A stretch of DNA of 6,227 bases from an uncultured Eubacteriales bacterium (GTDB lineage Bacteria > Bacillota > Clostridia > Oscillospirales > Acutalibacteraceae), in NCBI GenBank assembly GCA_934615635.1, contig CAKTTT010000143.1, positions 1-6,227 of the forward strand, written 5' to 3'. The notes under the pieces were generated by a model. That model was not told where the DNA came from. It worked only from the letters and a program-made list of their open reading frames with translations, and made no database searches. The position numbers were made by a program, and so were the translations under genes. The number at the start of each line of letters is the position of its first letter. The first letter of the stretch is position 1. Shown here one piece after another: positions 1 through 5,236 of this stretch.

Positions 1-2413
1 TGTCCCGGTAGGCCTCGGCCGAAACCTGCTGCGCCCGGCAGTAGTCCTCGAAATCCGCCAGCACCATGTAGGGATCCCTGGTGGTGAGGGAGGTGGCGAT
101 ATCCGCGAAGCTGCGGCCGTCAAAGCCCTTGAACAGCATATCCACGGCCCGGTGGATGTGCGGATTGCCGTTGTAAAGGGCCTGCGGGTTATACCCCTGG
201 GCCTTGAGCTGCTCCACCTCCTGGGTGCGCATACCGAACAGGAAGATGTTGTCCGGCCCCACCTGATCGTAAATTTCCACGTTGGCGCCGTCCATGGTGC
301 CCAGAGTCAGGGCGCCGTTCATCATCAGCTTCATGTTGCCGGTGCCGCTGGCCTCGGTTCCCGCCAGGGAAATCTGCTCGCTGATATCCGCCGCGGGCAT
401 CAGCAGCTCCGCCAGGGAAACCCGGTAATCCTCCAGATACACCACTTTCAGCTTATCCCGGACGGCCGGGTCGGCGTCGATCATATCCGCCAAAGAGCAG
501 ATGAAGCGGATGATCTCCTTGGCCAGAAAATAGCCGGGAGCAGATTTGGCGCCGAACAAATAGGTGCGGGGGGTAAACGCCATGCCCGGATTATCCTTGA
601 GCTGCAGATAGGTGTGCAGGATATGCAGGGCGTTGAGGTGCTGGCGCTTGTATTCATGAAGCCGCTTGACCTGCACGTCGAAGATAGCGTCCGGATCCAG
701 CGTCACGCCGGCGGTCCGCCGCACATATTCCGCCAGCCGGAGCTTATTGCGGCGTTTCACCGCGGCAAAGTCCTCCAGAGACGCTGGATCGTCCGCAAAG
801 GCGCGCAGCTTGGCCAGCTCCCCGGCGTCCAGCGCAAAGCCGTCGCCGATCCGCTCCTCTAAGAAGGCGGTAAGCGCCGGGTTGGCCTGGCACAGCCACC
901 GCCGATGAGCGATGCCGTTGGTGACGTTGCAGAATTTTTCGGGCATCATGTCGTAGGCGTCCTTGAACACCTCATGCTTGACGATCTCGCTGTGCAGCTT
1001 GGACACGCCGTTGACCGAATGGCAGGCCGCCACGCAGAGGTTGGCCATCTTGATGAAGCCGTAGCTGATGATGGCCATGCGGCTCACCTTTTCCCGGTCT
1101 CCACCGGTGGCCTCCATCATCTGGGCGCTGAAGCGGTTGTTGATTTCCCGGACAATCTGATAAATCCGGGGCAGCCGCTGGCTGAAGAGATCCTCCGGCC
1201 AGCATTCCAATGCCTCGGCCATCACCGTGTGATTGGTGTACGCCACCGTACCGCAAACCAGCCTCCAGGCATCCTCCCAGGAATAACCGCATTCATCCAG
1301 CAGAATACGCATAAGTTCGGGGATCGCCAGGGTGGGGTGGGTATCGTTGATATGAATGGCGGCGCTGTCCGCCAGGTTATCCAGGGTGCCGAACTGGGCC
1401 AAATGCCGCCGCACGATGTCCTGGATAGAGGCGGAAACCAGGAAATACTGCTGGGACAGCCGCAGGGATTTTCCCTCCCGGTGGTTGTCGGCGGGATACA
1501 GCACCTGGGTGATCACCTCCGCCATGGCCTTCTGCTCCATGGCCCGCATATATTCCCCCTGATTGAATAGGGACATATCCATCCCCGGGGCGGTGGCCTT
1601 CCACAGCCGCAGGGTGGATACCCCCCGGCCGTCCTTGCCGGCCACCATCATGTCGTAGGGCTGGGCCACCACCACCGTGGCGTCCTCATGCTCCACATGG
1701 TGCAGACCGTTTTCTCCCCACCACTCCCGGATATGCCCGTCGAAGCGGACCTCCTTGGCCAGCTCCGGCCGGGGAAGCAGCCAGCATTCGCCGCCGGGCA
1801 GCCAGAAATCCGGCAGCTCGGTCTGCCAGCCGTCCACCAGCTTCTGGCGGAAGATGCCGTATTCATACAGCAGGGAATAGCCCACGGCGGGGATAGAGGA
1901 GGTGGCGAGGGCATCCAAAAAGCAGGCGGCCAATCGCCCCAGGCCGCCGTTGCCCAGCCCCGCATCCGGCTCCAGCTCATACAGCGTCTCCAGCTTGACG
2001 CCGAATTCCTCCAGCACCCGCCGGGCCTCCTCGGTCAGGTTGAGGTTATACAGGGTGTTTTTCAGCGACCGGCCCATGAGGAACTCCATGCACAGGTAGT
2101 ACACCTGCTTGGAGCCCTGCTCCCGGGTTTTGGCCATGTATTCCACCCGGCGGCCCCGCATCATATCCCGCAGGACCAGCGCCAGGGCGTTGTAGAAATT
2201 TTCATCGGTGGCCTCCTCCGGCTGCACCGAAAAGTTGTGCAGCAGCTTGCCCACCAGCATGGCGCGCAGATCCTTCTCCGGCACCAGAGCGGCCTCCTGC
2301 GGAGCCTGGGCCGTCTTTTTGACCGATTTCCGGGCTGGAGTCTTGGCGGCTTTGGCCGCTGTCTTTTCCGCCGGGCCGGCTGTCTTTTTTGTGGGTGTAT
2401 TTTTAGCGGGCAT
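1..2413 (-). CDS. glgP: Glycogen/maltodextrin phosphorylase, 3' end cut by window edge
   Basis: Cytoplasmic PLP-dependent glycosyltransferase family 35 enzyme that phosphorolyses alpha-1,4-glucan ends to glucose-1-phosphate. 804 codons are visible and the frame is open throughout. Conserved family blocks are in one frame: GNGGLGRLAACFLDALAT around residues 155-170, INDTHPTLAIPELMRIL around 354-370, VTNGIAHRRWL around 497-507, RLHEYKRQHLN near 590, and EASGTGNMKLMMNGAL, whose lysine (residue 695) is the expected PLP Schiff-base residue. E. coli homologues have about 150 residues after this lysine, so roughly 40 C-terminal residues are missing only because the window ends. Residues 2-40 are an extra K/A/P/T-rich tail (nine Lys, one Arg, two Glu) not needed for the catalytic fold. 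The ATG at 2413 has GGAA five bases upstream and AAGGAA further up; in-frame ATGs at 2446 and 2467 are possible but have poorer ribosome sites. Family identity is very secure; the substrate (glycogen or maltodextrin) is not. Confidence 0.97.
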   Translation of the reverse strand, partial: MPAKNTPTKKTAGPAEKTAAKAAKTPARKSVKKTAQAPQEAALVPEKDLRAMLVGKLLHNFSVQPEEATDENFYNALALVLRDMMRGRRVEYMAKTREQGSKQVYYLCMEFLMGRSLKNTLYNLNLTEEARRVLEEFGVKLETLYELEPDAGLGNGGLGRLAACFLDALATSSIPAVGYSLLYEYGIFRQKLVDGWQTELPDFWLPGGECWLLPRPELAKEVRFDGHIREWWGENGLHHVEHEDATVVVAQPYDMMVAGKDGRGVSTLRLWKATAPGMDMSLFNQGEYMRAMEQKAMAEVITQVLYPADNHREGKSLRLSQQYFLVSASIQDIVRRHLAQFGTLDNLADSAAIHINDTHPTLAIPELMRILLDECGYSWEDAWRLVCGTVAYTNHTVMAEALECWPEDLFSQRLPRIYQIVREINNRFSAQMMEATGGDREKVSRMAIISYGFIKMANLCVAACHSVNGVSKLHSEIVKHEVFKDAYDMMPEKFCNVTNGIAHRRWLCQANPALTAFLEERIGDGFALDAGELAKLRAFADDPASLEDFAAVKRRNKLRLAEYVRRTAGVTLDPDAIFDVQVKRLHEYKRQHLNALHILHTYLQLKDNPGMAFTPRTYLFGAKSAPGYFLAKEIIRFICSLADMIDADPAVRDKLKVVYLEDYRVSLAELLMPAADISEQISLAGTEASGTGNMKLMMNGALTLGTMDGANVEIYDQVGPDNIFLFGMRTQEVEQLKAQGYNPQALYNGNPHIHRAVDMLFKGFDGRSFADIATSLTTRDPYMVLADFEDYCRAQQVSAEAYRD

Positions 2414-2556
2414 AATTCTTCCATTCCTTTCCGTACCCCGGGCCATCCGAAAGCGGCGCGGGATCATCTCACGGGGTGGGTTTCATCCGACCGGCTTCGC
2501 CCCATATGGCGGAGACCCTGCCGGCGGCTGCCGACACCGTTAGTCTGAGCCGGCTT
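2414..2556 (-). promoter_or_regulatory. GC-rich untranslated leader of glgP
   Basis: Between the predicted transcription start and the glgP ATG lies a 143-base GC-rich leader. It holds several short self-complementary GC stretches but I recognise no known riboswitch consensus and see no stem followed by a T-run. It carries a five-codon mini-ORF (ATG at 2486, stop at 2471-2469, reading MKPTP) and two in-frame upstream ATGs for glgP (2467 and 2446); an in-frame TGA lies just before 2467. The length is well above a minimal leader, so post-transcriptional control is possible but unproven. Confidence 0.35.
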
Positions 2557-2563
2557 CCCTCCC

Positions 2564-2592
2564 ATTATATATTATATGTCGATTATTTGCAA
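2564..2592 (-). promoter_or_regulatory. Sigma-A-type promoter for glgP
   Basis: On the minus strand there is a -35 box TTGCAA (2592-2587), a 17-base spacer and a perfect -10 box TATAAT (2569-2564). Transcription would start near 2557, giving a leader of about 143 bases before the glgP ATG. A second TATAAT seven bases upstream (2576-2571) has no matching -35 at proper spacing. The flanking 2556-2690 DNA is strongly AT-rich in an otherwise GC-rich region, as expected for a promoter. Confidence 0.7.
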
Positions 2593-2667
2593 TGGTTTTA
2601 GCTTATATCCAAAAAGAGTTAACAAAAATGTAAAATAAACCCTTTTTTTCGTTATATTATACAAATA

Positions 2668-2681
2668 TACAGTCGTTTTCA
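2668..2681 (-). promoter_or_regulatory. Weak cre-like (CcpA) site upstream of glgP promoter
   Basis: Read on the minus strand, TGAAAACGACTGTA matches the left half of the CcpA consensus TGWAANCGNTNWCA perfectly but misses three right-half positions. It lies about 75 bases upstream of the glgP -35 box. Carbon-catabolite control of a glycogen gene would make sense, but the match is partial and could be chance. Confidence 0.18.
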
Positions 2682-2689
2682 CTCGTAAT

Positions 2690-2780
2690 AAATGCGCTTT
2701 GGCGGCGATCCCTCAAAGCCGGGCTGACGGCGGATCTCCCCCTTGGGGAAAGTGGGCTTATGCGCAGCAGGAAGGAAGGC
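2690..2780. repeat. Possible dispersed intergenic repeat of Clostridia
   Basis: This stretch contains GCTTTG (2696-2701) and CAAAGC (2714-2719), a 6-bp stem with a 12-base loop, then GC-rich sequence. Minus-strand readings give peptides such as LSPRGRSAVSPALRDRRQ, which resemble spurious peptides I recall from multi-copy intergenic repeats in Oscillospiraceae-like genomes. No second copy occurs in the window, so the call rests on recollection and is weak. It is not a credible protein gene. Confidence 0.28.
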
Positions 2781-3060
2781 GCGGGGACACAGGGGGAGGC
2801 GGCGGTTCCACATAGGCAGCCCAAATCCCTCCGGGGGCCGTCTGCCTGTACGGCCAACCGCCCCTCGCCTCGGCCCTGGCCGCCCCATCCTCTTATGACC
2901 GCGGCTCTGCCGATCCCTTGGGCTTTACCACCACGCCCCCGCGCAACCCCCATATCCGTTGCCGAACCGGTCATGGTCATCCGTGCGCAGGCGGCGGGAA
3001 GCCGGATTTAAAAGGGCCGGCCGCGCCCGCCGTGGCCTCGGAAAATTTTCTCTCACCGGC
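2781..3060. other. GC-rich gap without recognisable gene
   Basis: No open frame on either strand here has a ribosome binding site, a conserved motif or plausible protein composition. The possible products are Pro/Arg/Gly-rich translations typical of non-coding GC-rich DNA. No tRNA, rRNA, terminator with T-run or tandem repeat is visible. Composition changes abruptly to AT-rich at about 3040-3110, near the inferred edge of the transposon-like block. Confidence 0.6.
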
Positions 3061-3123
3061 TCGCGTGAAATCGGCCATTACAAGAAATAATGAAGCAAAA
3101 ATTGCCATTATACTTGAATGTTA

Positions 3124-3136
3124 AAAGGCGTTGCTT
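3124..3136 (+). repeat. 13-base repeat shared by both sides of the block
   Basis: AAAGGCGTTGCTT at 3124-3136 recurs as a perfect inverted copy at 3854-3866 and as a 12/13 direct copy (C to T) at 3908-3920. The first copy overlaps the palindrome and -35 box of the XRE gene; the other two form the arms of the tnpA leader hairpin. A 13-base perfect match across about 730 bases is unlikely by chance, so the two sides of the block probably share origin or a binding protein. Confidence 0.7.
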
Positions 3137-3145
3137 GTAGCAACG
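3129..3145. promoter_or_regulatory. Palindrome over the XRE gene -35 box; operator or IS right-end hairpin
   Basis: CGTTGCT and AGCAACG form a perfect 7-bp inverted repeat around TGT. It is centred at 3137, inside the predicted -35 element of the downstream XRE gene, the usual position for an autorepressor operator. The same sequence on the minus strand fits the right-end hairpin of an IS200/IS605 element. Both readings are inference; they are not exclusive. Confidence 0.5.
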
Positions 3146-3163
3146 GGCAATTCTTCATATAAT
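3135..3163 (+). promoter_or_regulatory. Promoter of the plus-strand XRE gene
   Basis: TTGTAG (3135-3140), a 17-base spacer and a perfect TATAAT (3158-3163). The predicted start is near 3170, about 29 bases before the TTG start codon, leaving room for the AAAGGAGG ribosome site at 3182-3189. The -35 box is weak (3 of 6) and is covered by the 3129-3145 palindrome. Confidence 0.6.
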
Positions 3164-3198
3164 TGTGGTAATAGCCGAGAGAAAGGAGGTTAACCCTA

Positions 3199-3708
3199 TT
3201 GCTTAACGAAAACATTAAAGCAATTAGAAAATCAAAAGGTCTTTCACAACAAGAACTTGCTATCAAGCTGAACGTGGTGAGACAAACAATTTCCAAATGG
3301 GAGCAAGGATTGTCCGTTCCCGATTCTGATATGTTGGTATGCATATCGGAAGTGCTTGAAACACCCGTAAGCACCTTGCTCGGAGAAACTGTCGTTGAAA
3401 CGCAGGTTGATAACTTCAAGGCGATTTCGGAAAAATTGGAGGTGATAAACTTGCAACTGGCGCAAAGGAAAACCGCGAGAAGAAAAATTCTTCATTGGCT
3501 GCTTATCTCATTGTGTGCGGTCATAGTAATCATTTCTGCGGTTCTAATAGTAATAAATAGTCCTTACTTGGGTTGGGATTATAGCAGTCCTGAAACCGCC
3601 GTTCTCGGAGTAGCCTTTCATTCATTTGAATGGCTGTTTGTCAGAGTAGCGCCGATTATCTTTATTGGTGCAATCATTGGAATTTTCTTCATGTGGAAGA
3701 AGGAATAA
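3199..3708 (+). CDS. Membrane-anchored XRE/Cro-type helix-turn-helix regulator
   Basis: 169-residue protein starting at TTG; AAAGGAGG (3182-3189) sits nine bases upstream, which fixes this start. Residues 5-61 form an XRE HTH domain; SQQELAIKLNVVRQTISKWE (residues 16-35) holds the two DNA-contacting helices, and the SVPDSDML segment after it is typical of the clostridial subgroup. Residues about 66-92 look like a short coiled coil. Two hydrophobic helices follow (about 97-119 and 148-165) around an exposed loop, with a WKKE tail. It is therefore likely a DNA-binding protein held at the inner membrane, perhaps responding to a membrane or small-molecule signal; the target is unknown. It is the only plus-strand gene. 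Its AT-rich codons differ from its neighbours, and it lies inside the IS200-like block, suggesting transfer. Autoregulation is likely from the palindrome at its promoter. Fold call is secure, biological role unknown. Confidence 0.93.
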   Translation: MLNENIKAIRKSKGLSQQELAIKLNVVRQTISKWEQGLSVPDSDMLVCISEVLETPVSTLLGETVVETQVDNFKAISEKLEVINLQLAQRKTARRKILHWLLISLCAVIVIISAVLIVINSPYLGWDYSSPETAVLGVAFHSFEWLFVRVAPIIFIGAIIGIFFMWKKE

Positions 3709-3720
3709 ATCCACCTTGTT

Positions 3721-3852
3721 TTATGGGTGAAACTCTGTTTTAGAAGCTCTGTTTATCGAGTAAACAGCAAAGCCAGCCGGAGCAGTCAACGGCAAGATGA
3801 ACGGGCTGTACTGCTTGTATGTCCATTTGCTGTGCGCTATGCTATTCGCCAT
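3721..3852 (-). pseudogene. tnpA: Truncated IS200/IS605 transposase TnpA, N-terminal stub
   Basis: A 43-codon frame starts at the ATG at 3852 and stops at 3723-3721. Its first ten residues, MANSIAHSKW (3852-3823), match the start of Y1 HUH transposases of clostridial IS200 elements, which normally continue with a CKYHIVFTPKYRRK-type block. Here the sequence departs after Trp10. The HUH histidines and catalytic tyrosine are absent, so it cannot be active. GGGAAAGG lies 9 bases upstream and a 16-bp hairpin ends exactly at the ATG, matching the translational occlusion known for IS200. The remaining 33 codons are unrelated to TnpA and read into sequence downstream of the XRE gene, including a CTGTTTA/TAAACAG hairpin (3749-3767). 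The identification rests on a short but characteristic start plus the leader structure. Confidence 0.6.
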
Positions 3853-3921
3853 AAAGCAACGCCTTTCCCGGTATAATGACGCGTGTTCAAGCCGTCAAAA
3901 AGAAAGGAAAGGTGTTGCTTT
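3853..3921 (-). promoter_or_regulatory. Hairpin abutting the tnpA start codon; possible plus-strand terminator
   Basis: AAAGCAACGCCTTTCC (3853-3868) pairs with GGAAAGGTGTTGCTTT (3906-3921) over 16 positions, 15 Watson-Crick and one G-T, around a 37-base loop. In minus-strand RNA this buries the AAAGG ribosome site next to the tnpA ATG. In IS200 an internal inverted repeat of similar span blocks tnpA translation. In plus-strand RNA the stem ends in six U residues (3919-3924) and could end the XRE transcript about 145 bases past its stop. Confidence 0.6.
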
Positions 3922-3968
3922 TTTGCTTGAGCTTTTAATCCCACCCGCCTAGCACGCGGTTCTTTCTT

Positions 3969-3993
3969 GAGGTCTACGTTACGCGTAGTCCTC
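3969..3993. repeat. Imperfect palindrome, candidate IS200 left-end hairpin
   Basis: GAGG-T-CTACG (3969-3978) and CGTAG-T-CCTC (3984-3993) form a 9-bp stem with one central T-T mismatch (A-A on the other strand) and a five-base loop. It lies between the tnpA leader hairpin and the degV terminator. IS200 carries such a palindrome near its left terminus, ahead of the ribosome-site hairpin. It has no T-run and is not a terminator. Confidence 0.5.
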
Positions 3994-4008
3994 TGCTCCC
4001 TTAAGCCG

Positions 4009-4040
4009 AAAAAAGCGCCGCAGAAAAATCTGCGGCGCTT
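4009..4040 (-). terminator. Rho-independent terminator of the degV gene
   Basis: AAGCGCCGCAGA (4013-4024) and TCTGCGGCGCTT (4029-4040) form a perfect 12-bp stem with a four-base loop. On the minus strand the stem runs into six T residues (4014-4009). It lies about 107 bases beyond the DegV stop codon. The plus strand has no T-run after it, so it acts on minus-strand transcripts. Confidence 0.9.
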
Positions 4041-4146
4041 GCCTGTGCTCTCCTTTGGTTCGCCGTCCGGGCAAAACCGGAGCGTTTCCCTTATTCCTCT
4101 TTGTCCCAAAGCCTGGGGAAAGGCGGAATGTGATAAACACCCGGCG

Positions 4147-5034
4147 TCAATCCTTCCGCTCGTCCCCCCAGAAGAACAGGGCCACCGTGCCGGGGCCGGT
4201 ATGGCTCCCGATCGTGGTGCCGACACTGTAAATCTCCACCCGCCCGTTCAGCTTGGGAAACCGCGCCTCCACCATATCCGCGACCGCCCGGGCGTCCTCA
4301 TAGCAGGCGGATTGGGAAATATAGCATTTCCCGTCGTAATCCAGCCCTCCCTGGGCGTGCTCTTCCATCCGGTCCACGATCTCCTTGACGGCGTTTTTCT
4401 TCCCCCGCAGCTTTTGCCGGGGGATCAGCCGGCCCAGAGAATCCATATTCAACAGCGGGCAGATTTTCAGCACCGTGCCGAACCAGCCCGCCGGCTTGGA
4501 GATGCGCCCTCCCTTGACATAAAAGCTCAAATCGGTGGAGAAGAACCAGTGGTGGAGCTCCAGCCTATGGTTGTTGGCCCAGGCGTACACCTGATCGATC
4601 CCCATGCCGCTATCCCGCAGGTCGGCCAGCTTATCCATGAACAGGCCGTAGCCGGAGGAAGCGCCCAGCGAATCCACAATATAGATCTTCCGGTCCGGAT
4701 ATTGCTCCTGCAGCGTTTCCTTGGCCACATTGGCGGAGTTATAAACGCCGGACAGGCCGGAGGAGAGGCAGACGTGCAGCACATCCAACCCCTGCTCCAG
4801 GAAGGGGGTGAAATAGCTGATGAACTCGTCCGCATTGACCTGGGAGGTTTTGGTCTCCGCGCCCTTGGCCATGGCATCATAGAACCGTTCGAAGGAGATG
4901 GTTTTCCCCAAGTCATCCGGATAGGGCTTGCCATCCAGATAAAAATGAAAACAGATGTAAGAGATGTCCCTGGCCCGGAAATGCTCCTCCGTCAGGTCGG
5001 CGGTGGAGCAGCAGCTAAGCATAAAATCTGACAC
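4147..5034 (-). CDS. DegV family (FakB-type) fatty-acid-binding protein
   Basis: 295 residues, the usual length for the family. Domain 1 carries the start block CCSTADL (8-14), TSQVN (63-67), SSGLSGVYNSA (91-101) and VDSLGASSG (120-128); domain 2 carries FYVKGGRIS (171-179) and GSHTGPGTVALFFWG (276-290). These are the DegV/FakB signatures; in FakB proteins the Ser-rich loop and the C-terminal His of the HTGPG block bind the fatty-acid carboxylate. FakB hands a fatty acid to the kinase FakA, which makes acyl-phosphate for phospholipid synthesis; this is known for the family and inferred here. The start is GTG (5034-5032), supported by GAGGAA (5046-5041) six bases upstream; an internal ATG four codons later lacks such a site. 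No fakA is nearby, as is common for extra DegV paralogues. It is transcribed alone, with its own terminator. Which fatty acid it prefers cannot be read. Confidence 0.95.
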   Translation of the reverse strand: MSDFMLSCCSTADLTEEHFRARDISYICFHFYLDGKPYPDDLGKTISFERFYDAMAKGAETKTSQVNADEFISYFTPFLEQGLDVLHVCLSSGLSGVYNSANVAKETLQEQYPDRKIYIVDSLGASSGYGLFMDKLADLRDSGMGIDQVYAWANNHRLELHHWFFSTDLSFYVKGGRISKPAGWFGTVLKICPLLNMDSLGRLIPRQKLRGKKNAVKEIVDRMEEHAQGGLDYDGKCYISQSACYEDARAVADMVEARFPKLNGRVEIYSVGTTIGSHTGPGTVALFFWGDERKD

Positions 5035-5098
5035 GGATGATTCCTCGCTTTCCTATGCAATGATCGGCGGAGCCCCCCGTCAAAGGCCCTTGAGAAAT

Positions 5099-5127
5099 AT
5101 TGTATCTGGTATCGGCAAAAAAATCCA
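5099..5127 (-). promoter_or_regulatory. Possible promoter for the degV gene
   Basis: On the minus strand TACAAT (5104-5099) is a good -10 box. At 17 bases the -35 position reads TGGATT (5127-5122), a poor match. It lies in the AT-rich part of the gap between the upstream terminator and degV and would give a leader of about 58 bases. Confidence 0.35.
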
Positions 5128-5180
5128 TTTATAGCTGCGTCCCCACGCTCTATAAGGCGCGGGGAGGACACTGGAGATGC

Positions 5181-5212
5181 AAAAAGCGGACTCTCCAATT
5201 CCGAGAGTCCGC
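5181..5212 (-). terminator. Rho-independent terminator of the four-TM XRE gene
   Basis: GCGGACTCTC (5186-5195) and GAGAGTCCGC (5203-5212) form a perfect 10-bp stem with a seven-base loop. On the minus strand five T residues follow (5185-5181). It lies 24 bases after the stop codon of the upstream XRE gene, separating it from degV. Confidence 0.9.
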
Positions 5213-5236
5213 GAAAAAGCGCCTATTCCGGCGTAT

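Larger units (their letters stand above)
3113..4000 (-). mobile_element. IS200/IS605-like unit with tnpA mostly replaced by a regulator gene
   Basis: Oriented by the transposase stub, the minus strand reads as follows: an imperfect palindrome (3993-3969), a 16-bp hairpin (3921-3853) ending at the start codon, a TnpA start MANSIAHSKW, about 650 bases unrelated to tnpA that contain an XRE gene in the opposite direction, a 7-bp hairpin (3145-3129), and TCAAG (3117-3113). IS200 is known to have a left-end palindrome, then a second hairpin that hides the tnpA ribosome site; IS608 right ends have a hairpin preceded by GAAT and ending in TCAA. Here GAAT (3153-3150) precedes the right hairpin and TCAA follows it. 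The block is AT-rich against GC-rich neighbours and lies right behind the degV terminator. Exact ends are inferred: the left end could lie near 4000 (TTAAG just outside) or at 3926 (TCAAG). It could instead be a decayed IS beside an unrelated gene. Confidence 0.45.

Noticed and set aside
152..2548. Several plus-strand open frames of 200-290 codons over the first 2.5 kb
   Set aside because: All are antisense to the continuous glgP frame and have the biased composition expected of its GC-rich complement.
2414..2556. Known riboswitch in the glgP leader
   Set aside because: I compared it by eye with TPP, fluoride, THF and ZTP consensus features and saw no match.
2657..2980. Minus-strand open frame of 107 codons
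   Set aside because: Gly/Arg-rich in the first half, repeat-like in the second, no ribosome site and no domain; treated as non-coding.
3199..3708. The XRE gene as antitoxin of a toxin-antitoxin pair
   Set aside because: No small partner gene lies adjacent on the same strand, and the protein has a membrane tail unlike typical antitoxins.
3837..4226. Minus-strand open frame of 129 codons overlapping the end of degV
   Set aside because: It runs through the degV terminator, the palindrome and the tnpA leader hairpin out of frame with TnpA; no motif or ribosome site.
3967..5031. Long plus-strand open frame (354 codons) across degV
   Set aside because: It lies antisense to a clear DegV protein with all family motifs, a ribosome site and a terminator; the plus-strand product is His/Gln/Pro-rich and has no ribosome site.
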